Below, one piece after another: positions 8,616 through 19,600 of a stretch of DNA of 64,000 bases. The stretch is taken from assembly GCA_018267285.1 (NCBI GenBank), contig JAFDYU010000008.1, positions 186,001 through 250,000 on the forward strand, read 5' to 3'. The notes beneath the pieces are model-generated. The model saw only the letters and a list, made by a program, of their open reading frames with translations, was not told the DNA's origin and searched no databases. This DNA comes from Bacteroidota bacterium. Lineage in GTDB: Bacteria; Bacteroidota; Bacteroidia; Cytophagales; Cyclobacteriaceae. The position numbers and the translations under genes were made by a program. Positions within the stretch are counted from its first letter, which is position 1. Each line of letters starts with the position of its first letter.

Positions 8616-10601
8616 ATGCCCAACAAGCTTATCCATTCTACTTCTCCGTATTTGTTACAGCACGCACACAACCCCGTGCATTGGCAAGAGTGGAGTGCGG
8701 AGGCATTGACCGAAGCAAAAAATACAGACAAACCGATTTTGGTCAGCATTGGGTACTCGTCATGCCACTGGTGCCACGTGATGGAGCGCGAATCGTTCGA
8801 GAAGGAAGAGATCGCTGCCGTGATGAACGAAAATTTTGTCTGCATCAAAGTAGATCGCGAAGAGCGACCCGACATAGACCATATTTATATGGAAGCCGTG
8901 CAAGCCATGGGTGCGCATGGCGGCTGGCCACTTAATGTTTTTCTCGCACCCGATCAAAAACCTTTTTACGGTGGCACTTATTTTCCTCCGCAGCAATGGC
9001 TAAAACTTTTGTCGCAGGTGGCGCAAACTTTTAAAGCAAAGAGGGCAGAGATCAATCAATCGGCCGATGAGTTGGCAAAGCATCTGCAAACGAGCGACCT
9101 CCAACGGTTTGCAAAAGATAATCTTGAAGACTTTTTTTCGAAAGGGGAGTTGGATAATATGTTCTCTATTTTGCAAAACAAATTTGATGCAAAGTGGGGA
9201 GGTGTTGACAAAGCACCAAAATTTGTGATGCCTTCAGTTTGGATGTGGCTGTTGCGCTATCATTTTATTTCAAAAGACAAAGCAGCCCTCGGCATGGTTA
9301 CACACACCTTGAAACAGATGGCAAGGGCCGGGTTGTACGATCAGTTGGGCGGAGGTTTTGCACGCTACTCGGTAGATGGCGAATGGTTTGCTCCACATTT
9401 CGAAAAGATGTTGTACGACAATGCGCAACTGTTGAGTTTGTATGCCGAAGCCTTTGCAATTACAAAAGATAAATTCTTTAAAAAAATAGTTTACGAAACT
9501 ACGCGTTGGCTGCAACGCGAGATGATGCACCCCGAAGGTGGCTTTTATTCTGCTCTCGATGCCGACAGCGAGGGGGTAGAAGGAAAATTTTATACCTGGA
9601 CGTGGAAAGAGATTGAAGCAGCCGTTGGCGAAAATAAAAATGAAGTTGCTGAATATTTTAATCTTACCGCTGACGGCAACTGGGAGCACGGCCAAAATAT
9701 TTTGATGAGCGAACCCGGTCAATCTGAAAATGAAATGAGCAAGGAAGCAAAGAAAAAAATGTTTGCTTACCGCGAAAAAAAATCCAAGCCATCACTCGAT
9801 GATAAAATCCTGGCGGGCTGGAATGCCATGACGGTTCAAGGGTTAACCGATTGCTACAAAGCGTTTGGCGATGAGTCGTTTTTAAATCTGGCACTAAAAA
9901 ATATTTCTTTTATTGAAAAGTACGCGATCGAAAATGGAAAAGTATACCGAGCGTACAAAAACAAACGATCAAGCACAGAAGGTTTTTTGGAAGATTATTC
10001 TTTTTTAATTCAGGCTTATCGTTCGCTTTACGAAATTTCGTTTGACGAATCTTTTTTAAAAAAAGCAGAACATTGGACCGACTATGTGCTTGCTAAATTT
10101 TACGACACTCACGAAAAATATTTTCATTTTAGTTCTTCGGATGCCGAAAACCTGATTGCCGAAAAGAAAGAAATTTTCGACAACGTTATCCCGGCATCAA
10201 ACTCGGTAATGGCGCGCAATCTTTACAGATTGGGCACTATGCTCGACAAAAACGAATGGAAAGAAATGGCGGTGAGCATGGTATCAAAACTTGCCCAGAT
10301 CATCACAACCGAACCCGTGTACATGAGCCATTGGGGAATTTTGTTTGCCGAAATTGCCGAAGGGGTGAACGAAGTGGTGATCACCGGAAATGATTTTTTG
10401 AAAGTAAGAAAAGACATTCAGTTAAATTTCACTCCGTTTGCGGTGTTTGTAGGTGCTGAATCAAAAAGCGAATTGGCCTTACTGAAAGGCCGCGAATCGA
10501 CAGAAGGCAAAACAAAAATTTACGTTTGTCTGAATAAAGTCTGTCGGCTTCCAAGCGATACTGCCGAGATGGCTCTGAATCAGATTTTGATGAAGGGATA
10601 A
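8616..10601 (+). CDS. YyaL/SPATA20-type thioredoxin-domain protein
   Basis: A 661-residue protein of the DUF255 family. The N-terminus is a thioredoxin-like domain with Cys50-His-Trp-Cys53 in [11 protein letters not shown], and the remainder is an alpha/alpha-barrel resembling N-acyl-glucosamine epimerases and other six-hairpin glycosidases ([31 protein letters not shown]). Family members occur in all domains of life; their reaction is not settled. No signal peptide is present. It is probably co-oriented with the GSCFA and fucosidase genes, but the gaps hold no further evidence. Confidence 0.9.
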   Translation: MPNKLIHSTSPYLLQHAHNPVHWQEWSAEALTEAKNTDKPILVSIGYSSCHWCHVMERESFEKEEIAAVMNENFVCIKVDREERPDIDHIYMEAVQAMGAHGGWPLNVFLAPDQKPFYGGTYFPPQQWLKLLSQVAQTFKAKRAEINQSADELAKHLQTSDLQRFAKDNLEDFFSKGELDNMFSILQNKFDAKWGGVDKAPKFVMPSVWMWLLRYHFISKDKAALGMVTHTLKQMARAGLYDQLGGGFARYSVDGEWFAPHFEKMLYDNAQLLSLYAEAFAITKDKFFKKIVYETTRWLQREMMHPEGGFYSALDADSEGVEGKFYTWTWKEIEAAVGENKNEVAEYFNLTADGNWEHGQNILMSEPGQSENEMSKEAKKKMFAYREKKSKPSLDDKILAGWNAMTVQGLTDCYKAFGDESFLNLALKNISFIEKYAIENGKVYRAYKNKRSSTEGFLEDYSFLIQAYRSLYEISFDESFLKKAEHWTDYVLAKFYDTHEKYFHFSSSDAENLIAEKKEIFDNVIPASNSVMARNLYRLGTMLDKNEWKEMAVSMVSKLAQIITTEPVYMSHWGILFAEIAEGVNEVVITGNDFLKVRKDIQLNFTPFAVFVGAESKSELALLKGRESTEGKTKIYVCLNKVCRLPSDTAEMALNQILMKG

Positions 10602-10623
10602 ACATAAAAAATACATACGTGCG

Positions 10624-12057
10624 ATGAAATTAAGCTTCACCCTCATATCGTTTTTGTTTTTTTCGTGCACACAAAAAAAAGTTGCACCTCCTTTGCCCGT
10701 TTTACCAACACCAACCGATGCGCAACTTGCCTGGCACGATATGGAGTTGAACGCCTTTGTGCATTTTGGCATTAACACGTTTACCGATAAAGAGTGGGGT
10801 TATGGAGACGAAAGCGAGAAAATTTTTAACCCAACCTCATGCAACCCAACCCAATGGGTGTCGGTTTTGAAAGAAGCCGGCTTTAAAGGATTGATTCTCA
10901 CTTGCAAACATCACGATGGTTTCTGTTTGTGGCCAAGCCAATACACCGCGCATTCCGTTAAAAATTCTTTGTGGAAAAACGGCAAAGGCGATTTGGTACG
11001 CGAAGTTGCCGAAGCGTGCAGGCAAGCCGGATTGAAATTTGGGATTTATCTTTCGCCCTGGGACCGCAACCACAACAACTATGGATCGCCCGCCTACATT
11101 GCATACTACCGCAATCAACTCAAAGAATTGTTCACAGCTTATCCCAATGTTTTTGAAATGTGGTTTGATGGCGCCAACGGTGGCGATGGGTTTTACGGAG
11201 GCAAACGGGAGGTACGAAAGATCGATGGGCAACATTATTACGATTGGCCTGCTACGTTAGGCCTGGTAAAAAAAATAGATCCACATGTAATTTTTTTCAG
11301 CGATGCAGGGCCGGATGTGCGCTGGGTTGGAAATGAAAAAGGAATAGTTGGTGAAACGAATTGGAACTCCATTACTCCCGATACACTGTATGCCGGCAAG
11401 CCCGGAATTGAAAAACTGTTGAACGAAGGGAACGAAACGGGAACTAGTTGGATTCCGGCCGAGTGCGATGTATCCATCCGCCCGGGGTGGTTTTATCATG
11501 CACGAGAAGATTCGCTCGTAAAAACCCCGGAACAGTTGTTCGATATTTATCTAAAATCCGTGGGCAGGGGCTCGGTGATGTTGCTCAACGTTCCACCCGA
11601 TAGGCGCGGGCTGTTTCATGAGAACGATGTGAAATCGTTGCTTGGCTTTAGAAAATTATTAAATGAAGAATTTAAAACAGACCTCGCCTTTAGGGCAAAA
11701 ATAAAATCGGATGCACATCGCGGAAACGATTACACCTCCGATAATCTGGTTGATGGAAACCCCGAAACCTATTGGGCAACGGACGATGACCGAACTACCG
11801 GAAGTTTTGAAATTGATTTCGATGAAAAAATAAAAATGAACTACGTTGTTCTGAAAGAATATATAAAACTTGGCCAACGCATAAAATCTTTTTCGGTTGA
11901 AGCTTGGGTAAATGATGGGTGGAAAAAAATTACTTCTGCAACCACCATGGGCCACAAACGGATTTTAAAAACCGATCCGGTTGAAACGAATAAAATCAGG
12001 GTGAATATTTTGTCTGCACGAACTTGTCCTGTAATTTCGAGTGTTGAAGTTTACTGA
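10624..12057 (+). CDS. GH29 alpha-L-fucosidase, lipoprotein
   Basis: Predicted retaining alpha-L-fucosidase that removes terminal fucose from glycans at the cell envelope. A signal peptide ends in a lipobox (LFFSC, Cys15). The GH29 barrel has the HFGINTFTD start, GLILTCKHHDGFCLWPS, and the nucleophile segment FEMWFDGANGG with Asp182. A C-terminal carbohydrate-binding module of F5/8 type C appearance covers about residues 360-477 (NPETYWATDDDRTTGSFEI). It is followed 9 bp later by the glycosyltransferase gene. Substrate specificity cannot be told from sequence. Confidence 0.9.
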   Translation: MKLSFTLISFLFFSCTQKKVAPPLPVLPTPTDAQLAWHDMELNAFVHFGINTFTDKEWGYGDESEKIFNPTSCNPTQWVSVLKEAGFKGLILTCKHHDGFCLWPSQYTAHSVKNSLWKNGKGDLVREVAEACRQAGLKFGIYLSPWDRNHNNYGSPAYIAYYRNQLKELFTAYPNVFEMWFDGANGGDGFYGGKREVRKIDGQHYYDWPATLGLVKKIDPHVIFFSDAGPDVRWVGNEKGIVGETNWNSITPDTLYAGKPGIEKLLNEGNETGTSWIPAECDVSIRPGWFYHAREDSLVKTPEQLFDIYLKSVGRGSVMLLNVPPDRRGLFHENDVKSLLGFRKLLNEEFKTDLAFRAKIKSDAHRGNDYTSDNLVDGNPETYWATDDDRTTGSFEIDFDEKIKMNYVVLKEYIKLGQRIKSFSVEAWVNDGWKKITSATTMGHKRILKTDPVETNKIRVNILSARTCPVISSVEVY

Positions 12058-12066
12058 CATCACTAC

Positions 12067-13632
12067 TTGAGCACACCAACCTATCAACATACGAAGAGGC
12101 AAGTACTTTGGTTGATCTCCATCGCCACACTGGTAAAACTTTTTCTGGCCACCCAACTTGAGTTGGGCAACGATGAAGTTTACTACTGGACGTATGCACT
12201 CTACCCCGATTGGAGCCATTTCGATCACCCCCCTATGGTGGGAATCCTTGCTCAGCTTTTTTCACTTAACCTTTTTCTGAAAAATGATTTTTTCCTGAGG
12301 CTTGGCCCGATTGTACTCGCTGCGGCAAGCACTTGGTTTATTTTTTTGATTGGTACGAAAATTAAAAACGAGAAGACCGGTTTGTACGCAGCTTTTCTTT
12401 TTACCGGATCGATCTACGGTTCGGTCATCAGCGGGTTTGCACTCACCCCCGATGCACCGTTGATTTTTTTCTGGTTGCTTGCCATGAAACTGATGTTTGA
12501 TTTTTTGTTATCCAAACAAATTACATCTTTCGAACGGAAACGGATTTTATGGTTTGGGCTGGTTGCCGGGCTGGCTATGCTTTCCAAATACCAGGGTGCA
12601 TTTTTGTGGGTTGCGGTTTTTATTTGCGTACTCTTTTTTAATAGAGCTTGGCTTAAAGAAATTTCTTTTTGGCTGGCCGGAATAATTTCTGCACTTACCC
12701 TGTTGTCGCTCGTAATCTGGAATGTGCAAAATGATTTCATCAGTTTCACATTTCACACCGCCCGGGTTGCTCCCGCCTGGGAATTTCGGTTGGATTATTT
12801 TTTAACGGAGATTTTAGGGCAGGTCGCGTACAACAACCCCATCAACTATGTGCTGATCGTAATTGCATTTATCGCAATCGTTAAAAAGAAGATTTTTATT
12901 CAGCCGGAATATTTAAGAATCCTTTTGACTGTCGCGTTTCCGTTGTGGATTGTGTTTACCGGTTTTTCTGTTTTCCGATCAACCTTGCCGCACTGGACTG
13001 CTCCGGCATTTCTTCCGTTTATTTTGCTGGCGGCTGCGTATTGGAGCGATCAGCCGGAAAAGAAATTTTTTTGGGTAAAAGCCCCTGTTTTTTTTCTTGC
13101 CGGTTTGCTGTCAATAGCCCTGTGGTTAATCAACTATTCGCCTTTGCAAGTAGGGAAAAAATCAAGCGTTGAAAATTTTGGTGAAGACGACTTTACACAA
13201 GATATGTACGGCTGCGACCAGATTGAAAATGCGTTTAAACAAATTTCAGATCGTGAAGAAAAAAACGGATCGATGCCAAAACAATCGGATATTGTTTCGT
13301 ACCAATGGTTTCCGGGCGCGCATCTTGATTTTTATGTAGCTCAACCCAATCATCGGAAATTATTTTTATTGGGGGAGACGAACGACATTCACAAATACGC
13401 TTGGATCAACAACTACCGTGGTGGCTTACAGCAGGGAAAAGATTATTATCTCATTCAGGTGAGCAATGTTTTTAAAAGTAATGAGGTGTTCTTAAATTAT
13501 TTTGAACGAATTGAAGCGATCGATACCGTTGAAATAAAACGGGCAGATAAAATCATGCGCTATGCTTTTTTTTACCGACTTAAAAACTACAAAGGAAATT
13601 TTGTAAACCCGGTATCAACGTATACAAAGTAA
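12067..13632 (+). CDS. GT39/ArnT-like membrane glycosyltransferase
   Basis: A 521-residue inner-membrane protein with about ten hydrophobic helices and the conserved periplasmic-loop acidic motif NDEVYYW followed by HFDHPPMVG, typical of GT-C enzymes that use polyprenyl-phosphate sugars (PMT/ArnT superfamily). A C-terminal soluble domain (about 370-521) follows. The start is a TTG at 12067; no ATG is available before the conserved motif. A GtrA gene follows after 6 bp, which fits a polyprenyl-phosphate-sugar flipping and transfer pair. Acceptor unknown. Confidence 0.85.
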   Translation: MSTPTYQHTKRQVLWLISIATLVKLFLATQLELGNDEVYYWTYALYPDWSHFDHPPMVGILAQLFSLNLFLKNDFFLRLGPIVLAAASTWFIFLIGTKIKNEKTGLYAAFLFTGSIYGSVISGFALTPDAPLIFFWLLAMKLMFDFLLSKQITSFERKRILWFGLVAGLAMLSKYQGAFLWVAVFICVLFFNRAWLKEISFWLAGIISALTLLSLVIWNVQNDFISFTFHTARVAPAWEFRLDYFLTEILGQVAYNNPINYVLIVIAFIAIVKKKIFIQPEYLRILLTVAFPLWIVFTGFSVFRSTLPHWTAPAFLPFILLAAAYWSDQPEKKFFWVKAPVFFLAGLLSIALWLINYSPLQVGKKSSVENFGEDDFTQDMYGCDQIENAFKQISDREEKNGSMPKQSDIVSYQWFPGAHLDFYVAQPNHRKLFLLGETNDIHKYAWINNYRGGLQQGKDYYLIQVSNVFKSNEVFLNYFERIEAIDTVEIKRADKIMRYAFFYRLKNYKGNFVNPVSTYTK

Positions 13633-13638
13633 ACTCCC

Positions 13639-14034
13639 ATGACTCAACCCAACGAACTATTCTTATATAAATTCCTGAAGTTTGGTGTGGTGGGCATGTC
13701 GGGTATGTTGGTCGATTTTGGGATCACGTATTTGTTTAAAGAAAAAATAAAAATCAATAAATACATCGCCAATACTTTGGGGTTCTTTTCTGCCGCCAGC
13801 AGCAATTTTATTTTTAACCGCATCTGGACGTTTGAAAGCAGCGACCCGGAGATCACACCTCAATACCTGTGGTTTTTGCTAATAGCAGTGGTGGGTGTTA
13901 TGTTCAGCAACGCAATTATCTATCTGCTGCACGGCCGGTTTAAGTGGAATTTTTATTTTGCCAAGCTAATCTCGATTGGCGTGGTGCTCTTCTGGAATTT
14001 TTTTGCCAATTATTTTATTACGTTCGCTAACTGA
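13639..14034 (+). CDS. GtrA family membrane protein
   Basis: A 131-residue protein with four hydrophobic helices and the GtrA pattern: KFGVVGMSGMLVDFGITYLF at the N-terminus and FNRIWTFES after helix 2. Members are thought to help translocate polyprenyl-phosphate-linked sugars across the inner membrane. The position directly behind the GT39-like gene supports a joint role in cell-surface glycosylation. It converges with the hydrolase-TPR gene, 4 bp away. Confidence 0.9.
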   Translation: MTQPNELFLYKFLKFGVVGMSGMLVDFGITYLFKEKIKINKYIANTLGFFSAASSNFIFNRIWTFESSDPEITPQYLWFLLIAVVGVMFSNAIIYLLHGRFKWNFYFAKLISIGVVLFWNFFANYFITFAN

Positions 14035-14038
14035 AAAA

Positions 14039-15211
14039 TCATTTAAGTTTTTTCAGCATTTCTTCTGCATTCGTGTTGTAAGGATTTATAGCCAGCGATT
14101 TATTATAGTTTACAATTGCTTCTTTTGTATTCCCCGCATTCATGTAGGCTTCTCCTAAACTATCGTACACATTGCTGCTTTCAGGATACATCTCCACATT
14201 CAGCTTAAATAGCTTAATGGCCTCTTGAGCATGACTGTTTTTAAGTTCTTCGTAACCTAATGTGTTTAAGTATCTCTCGATGATGTACTCTTTAGGATAG
14301 GTTTGTTTTAATTTCCTGTAGAGATATATGCAAGAATCAACCCCCTTTGTAGCCAATGTTTTTCTTAAACTATTTTCAGCATCCGGAAAAACCACCCTGC
14401 GAATGGCTTCAACTACTACGGCAGGATCGTAATTCTGAATGTTATGTGGGCTTTGAGCAAGCTCTGTAAAACGCGCTTCCGAAAGTTCACTCATTTCATT
14501 AGCATATAACTCCCTTAAACCATTCCTTAAAAAAGGATTTTTCCCGGCAACTAATAATACCATCGGTACGTCAGGCAAAGCAAATGAATTTATTTCGGAG
14601 AAACCATTAAGTAAATCTTGTCGCATTATTTTCCATTCAGCCATGTATGTTGCAGCCCCGGTTTTCATGGCCATTGAATCACGCCTCACACCGGATTCAT
14701 CACTTGTAACTTGTTTTATTTTTTGTTCTTGGGTCCATTTAGCCCCCATGTATTCATTTAAAGGATCTACAAAAACGAACCCGGCAACTTCAGTTGGATA
14801 TAATTTGGCATAGGCGCGGATAAGGGCTCCGCCTAAAGAATGGCCAACTAAAATATATGGAGAATTAATGTTTGCTTTTTGCAGGAGTTCATGAAGCCTT
14901 GCAGCGATTTGTCTATAGGAAGTGGGTTGTGTAATAGTTTCCGATAAACCATAACCTTCACGGTCGTAGCGAACCGCTTTGGCAAACTTCGCGGTTTCAG
15001 AAAAAACACTGTTCCAGGTATTCAGATTATCACCGTGACCACTTTCGAAAACAACTGTGGCAGATCCAGTGCCGGAAGTTTGATAGTGCATTTTGCTGCC
15101 CTCTACAACAACATATTGATCGGCCGGCTGCTTCGTTGATTGTTTGTTGGTTTGTGCCTCAATAAGTATGGGCAGAAAAGCAAATAGCAGCAATGTCCAT
15201 ACGATCTTCAT
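14039..15211 (-). CDS. secreted alpha/beta hydrolase with C-terminal TPR repeats
   Basis: A 390-residue protein: signal peptide ending near LPILIEAQ, an alpha/beta-hydrolase domain with the oxyanion segment FESGHGDN, the nucleophile elbow GHSLGG and a late SPHNIQ histidine, then TPR repeats (about 315-390: YDSLGEAYMNAGNTKEAIVNYNKSLAINP). The start at ATG 15211 is preferred over an in-frame TTG six bases upstream. Hydrolase-TPR fusions are frequent in Bacteroidota; substrate unknown, location periplasmic. Confidence 0.85.
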   Translation of the reverse strand: MKIVWTLLLFAFLPILIEAQTNKQSTKQPADQYVVVEGSKMHYQTSGTGSATVVFESGHGDNLNTWNSVFSETAKFAKAVRYDREGYGLSETITQPTSYRQIAARLHELLQKANINSPYILVGHSLGGALIRAYAKLYPTEVAGFVFVDPLNEYMGAKWTQEQKIKQVTSDESGVRRDSMAMKTGAATYMAEWKIMRQDLLNGFSEINSFALPDVPMVLLVAGKNPFLRNGLRELYANEMSELSEARFTELAQSPHNIQNYDPAVVVEAIRRVVFPDAENSLRKTLATKGVDSCIYLYRKLKQTYPKEYIIERYLNTLGYEELKNSHAQEAIKLFKLNVEMYPESSNVYDSLGEAYMNAGNTKEAIVNYNKSLAINPYNTNAEEMLKKLK

Positions 15212-15295
15212 GGTCAAAAATTTAGAGTGGATATTTATCTATGAAATCGTTAAGGATAACCGGATACCCAGATCCTGTAACGAAACAAAGAACAA

Positions 15296-15898
15296 CTATT
15301 TTTTTACCGTAGTATCGGCCGGCACAGGGCTTTGTGGTTGTGGTGCGGGTTGGCTTTCGGCTAACGTTTTCAGGTTGTTCAATCCCTGTTCGTAATCTTT
15401 GCCGAGCATGCCATCCAAAAACAGGTTCATGATCTTACCCATAGCAGCCGTGGCCATTCCGGAGCCGGTTACATCGCCATCGTATGTCCACGTTACTTTC
15501 GTTCCGCCTTCGGCTGGCTCAAGGTTGATTTCGCTGGAGTACGTGCCATCAAAATCGGCAAACTGCATCCCTGTTTTCAGGTGTTTGTCTTGCACGCTTT
15601 CAATAATCCATTGCGAGCCATTGCCCATTTTCTCACTCTCCCAATTTACCTTAGCCCCCACACCGGATTCCGGGCCTTCGTAGCTCATTTTAATATCGGG
15701 GTCTTGCTTAGACCAGGGCTGCCATTGGTTCAGGTTTTTCACGGTATTGATTTGCTCAAAAATAGCAGTGGGTTGTGCGTTGATTACAACCGAACGCTCC
15801 AAGTGCGACTTGGGTGAAAGAAATGCGGACACAACTCCGATCAGCACAATAACGCTGGCCAACGTAATTCCAAGAATTTTTAATGCTTTGGTTACCAT
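15296..15898 (-). CDS. SRPBCC (START/polyketide-cyclase) family protein
   Basis: A 200-residue protein with one N-terminal transmembrane helix (LGITLASVIVLIGVVSAF) and an SRPBCC ligand-binding domain (ERSVVINAQPTAIFEQI, QWQPWSKQDPDIKMSYEGP, VTWTYDGDVTG). The tail is Pro/Gln-rich. I chose the ATG at 15898, which has an A/C-rich leader typical for this phylum, over the in-frame ATG at 15925 that would add nine residues. Role unknown; such proteins bind hydrophobic ligands. Confidence 0.82.
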   Translation of the reverse strand: MVTKALKILGITLASVIVLIGVVSAFLSPKSHLERSVVINAQPTAIFEQINTVKNLNQWQPWSKQDPDIKMSYEGPESGVGAKVNWESEKMGNGSQWIIESVQDKHLKTGMQFADFDGTYSSEINLEPAEGGTKVTWTYDGDVTGSGMATAAMGKIMNLFLDGMLGKDYEQGLNNLKTLAESQPAPQPQSPVPADTTVKK

Positions 15899-16009
15899 AA
15901 CTGTTGTTGTTTTTTGGTGAGGCATCGAAGATAATAAAATAAATGCCTATGAAAAAATTGGATGTACGGGCAAAAATTTCAAAATTAGGGCACGATAAAC
16001 CCACACGAT

Positions 16010-16462
16010 ATGAGTTTTTTCAATGACCCAAAGCGTATTCCTGAAAATTACGGCCTGCGGATTGCCGCGGGCTTGATTGTTTATTTCGTTGTGATGCACA
16101 TGCTCGGCTACGGCCACCATGTAGAACTTCGGTTGATCAACCTGGTGATTCTGGCAGGCGGTATCTACTTCGCGTTAAAAAAATTTAAAGAAACACACGG
16201 GCAGCAGATGAATTACTTCAGAGCGTTGGTTACGGGCGTGGCCACCGCGGCCATTGGCTCGGTGCTTTTTGGAGTGTTCATGTTTATTTATATGAAGTTG
16301 GACGCAAGCATGATGCAGTCCATTATTGATAATGAACCGATGGGGCGTTACCTCAACGCCTACATGGCTTCGTTTATCGTAGCACTGGAAGGAGTTTTTT
16401 CGGGCTTGCTCGTAACTTTTGTCATGCTCAATTATTTCACTACAGACGAAGTAGGATCGTAA
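16010..16462 (+). CDS. DUF4199 family membrane protein
   Basis: A 150-residue inner-membrane protein with four predicted helices and the DUF4199 layout (an NYGLRIAAGL helix, a KKFKETHGQQMNYFRAL loop, then a GVATAAIGSVLFGVF helix). The family is widespread in Bacteroidota and of unknown function. It is followed by a strong terminator, so it forms its own transcript. It is divergent from the SRPBCC gene. Confidence 0.85.
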   Translation: MSFFNDPKRIPENYGLRIAAGLIVYFVVMHMLGYGHHVELRLINLVILAGGIYFALKKFKETHGQQMNYFRALVTGVATAAIGSVLFGVFMFIYMKLDASMMQSIIDNEPMGRYLNAYMASFIVALEGVFSGLLVTFVMLNYFTTDEVGS

Positions 16463-16482
16463 AAAAGTATTTTCCTTTTTTT

Positions 16483-16515
16483 AAAAATGGATTGGTTCGC
16501 CAATCCATTTTTTTT
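16483..16515 (+). terminator. rho-independent terminator with TTCG loop
   Basis: ATGGATTGG pairs perfectly with CCAATCCAT around a TTCG tetraloop, preceded by A's and followed by eight T's. Its symmetry (A-run before, T-run after) allows bidirectional action. It ends the DUF4199 transcript. Confidence 0.92.
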
Positions 16516-16574
16516 GTTGGAAGGCCTAAAATCAACTTTAAAACCCCTCAATAAATCCTTAACTTGCGCCCCGT

Positions 16575-16645
16575 TTTGTTAATAGTTATCAGTTAATAGT
16601 TTTTTTTGACTCTTAGCTATTACCCATAACCAATAACGAACATCT
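16575..16645. repeat. AT-rich near-palindromic intergenic element
   Basis: The left arm GTTAATAGTTATCAGTTAATAG is an imperfect reverse complement of the right arm at about 16616-16641 (CTATTACCCATAACCAATAA). It resembles the element at 1306-1371 in both words and layout. It lies directly upstream of ileS, within its leader. Confidence 0.45.
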
Positions 16646-16651
16646 ATAATA

Positions 16652-19600
16652 GTGGGCAAATACAACGAATACAAAGAATACAATCTTTCAAAGATTGCGA
16701 CTGAGGTGCTTAGCTTCTGGAAGCGTGAGCAGATTTTTGAGAAATCAGTATCAAACCGCGAAGGGAAAAAACCTTTTACATTTTACGAAGGCCCTCCTTC
16801 GGCCAACGGCACGCCCGGCATCCACCACGTGATGGCTCGCACGGTTAAAGATATTTTCTGCCGCTACAAAACGCTTCAAGGATTTCAGGTGAAACGCAAA
16901 GGCGGTTGGGATACGCACGGCCTGCCCGTAGAGTTGCAGGTAGAAAAACAGTTGGGCATTACCAAAGACGATATCGGCAAGAAAATTTCCATTGAAGAGT
17001 ACAACCGGAAATGCCGCGAAACGGTGATGATGTACAAAGACCAGTGGGACGACCTCACCGAAAAAATGGGGTACTGGGTAGATCTGCAAAATCCATACAT
17101 TACCTACAATAACGAATACATCGAAACAGTTTGGTGGATATTAAAACAATTCCACGAAAAAGGATTGCTGTACAAGGGCTACACCATACAACCGTATTCG
17201 CCCTCGGACGGCACCGGTTTAAGTTCGCACGAACTGAACCAGCCCGGCTGCTACAAAAATGTGAAAGACACTTCGGTGGTTGCACAGTTTAAAGTAATCC
17301 GAAATGCAAAATCAGAATTTTTGTTTGATAAAATAAACGGTGACCTGTTCATCCTTGCCTGGACCACCACACCGTGGACGCTCCCTTCGAACACTGCCCT
17401 GGCGGTAGGAGAAAAAATAAATTACGTTCAAGTAAACACGTTCAATCCGTACACGTTCAAACCGATCTGTGTTGTGCTTGCAAAAGATCTGGTAGGCAAA
17501 TACTTTTCGGAGAAGAATAAAGATTTAAAAGTTTCCGATTACAAACAAGGTGATAAAGCAATTCCGTTTGAAGTAGTTCGAGAATTTAAAGGGAGAGATT
17601 TAGTTGGGGTACGTTACGAACAACTGATGCCCTACTTACAACCTTTGTACGCTGCAGACAAAGCATTTCAAGTTGTGGCGGGCGATTTTGTTACTACCGA
17701 AGATGGGACCGGAGTGGTGCATACTTCGCCAACATTTGGTGCAGACGACTTCCGCGTGGCCAAACAAAACGAGATACCCCCGCTCACATTAAAGGATGAG
17801 TCGGATAACGAAGTGCCCACCGTGGATCGGAAAGGAAAATTTGTAAAAGAAATTGGTGTAAAGCTGAAAGAAGGAGTGGAGCGTTTCAAAATCAAAACAC
17901 ACAAACTTCTTGGCGAAAATGATTTCTATGTAAAAAACTACACGGATGAAGACGAAACCAATCCCGATTACAAAACTACGGACGTCATCATCTCCATCAT
18001 TTTAAAAGAAGAGAACAAAGCTTTCAAGGTTGAAAAGTACGAGCACACTTATCCGCACTCGTGGCGCACCGATAAGCCCGTGTTGTACTATCCGCTCGAT
18101 GCGTGGTTCATCAAAACTACTGCGTTGAAAGACCGGCTGGTGGAATTAAACAAAACCATCAACTGGAAGCCCGAAAGCACCGGAACCGGCCGCTTCGGCA
18201 ACTGGCTCGAAAATCTGGTCGACTGGAATTTGTCGCGCTCGCGTTTCTGGGGCACTCCGCTGCCGATTTGGCGAACAAAGGAGGGCAAAGAAGAAATCTG
18301 CATCGGCTCGGTGGAAGTTCTTAAATCAGAAATTGAAAAAGCATCGAAGGCAGGAATCAACAATCCCGACTCCAACATTCAAGATCTCCACCGTCCTTAT
18401 GTAGATAATATTATTTTAGTAAGTCCTTCGGGTCAGCCGATGTATCGCGAACCAGATTTGATTGACGTGTGGTTTGATTCCGGTGCCATGCCGTACGCGC
18501 AGTGGGGATTGAACAAAGAAAAATTGAAAGCAGGAAATCCGCAGCCGTTCAACGATGGATGGAACGGAGCTTATCCTGCCGATTACATTGCCGAAGGTGT
18601 TGATCAAACGCGCGGCTGGTTTTTTACGCTTCACGCCATTGCAGGTTTGTTGTTCGATAGCGTTGCTTTTAAAAATGTGATCTCCAACGGCCTTGTGCTC
18701 GACAAGTTTGGCGAGAAGATGAGCAAGCGCAAAGGCAACGTTGTCAATCCGTTTGAAACACTTGAAAAGTACGGCCCCGATGTGGTGCGCTGGTACATGA
18801 TTGAAAACGCGCCCCCGTGGGATAACCTCAAGTTTGATATAGCGGGCATCGAAGAAACGCAACGCAGGTTTTTTGGCACGCTGCAAAACACGTATTCTTT
18901 CTTTGCCTTGTACGCCAATATCGATGGCTTTGTAAAAGAGGAGATGAACAACGTTGGCTATGAGAAATTAACGCACCTCGATAAATGGATTATTTCAAAA
19001 CTCCAATCGTTAATAGTTGAGGTAAGCGCTGCGTACGAAGATTATGAACCAACGAAAGCGGCACGGGCCATTCAGCAATTTGTAAACGATCACTTGAGCA
19101 ACTGGTATGTTCGGTTGAATCGCAAACGTTTTTGGCAGCCGAACCTACGTGGCGAACTTTCTGAAAATAAAAAAGCAGCCTACGAAACGTTGTACGAATG
19201 CCTGATGGTAACCGCGCAGTTGATGTCGCCCATTGCGCCATTTTTTAGTGAGTGGTTGTACAAAAACCTCTCCGACAACATCCGCGAGAATGCCAAGAAA
19301 AATATTACGCCCCTAAAAGTTGAATCGGTGCATTTAACGGATCTAGTTAAATCCGAAAATAATCGCTTAGATCAGGAACTTGAGCTTTCGATGGAGTATG
19401 CGCAACGTATTTGCTCGCTCGTTCATTCAATCCGAAAAGAAAGTAAAATCAAAGTTCGCACTCCGTTGCAGCGTGTACTCCTCCCGGTGCTCGATGAGAA
19501 ATTTTCAAACCGTATTAAAGGAGTGGAAGACATCATCCTGTCTGAAGTAAATGTTAAATCGATTGAATACATTGACGATGCATCGGGTTTATTGGTAAAA

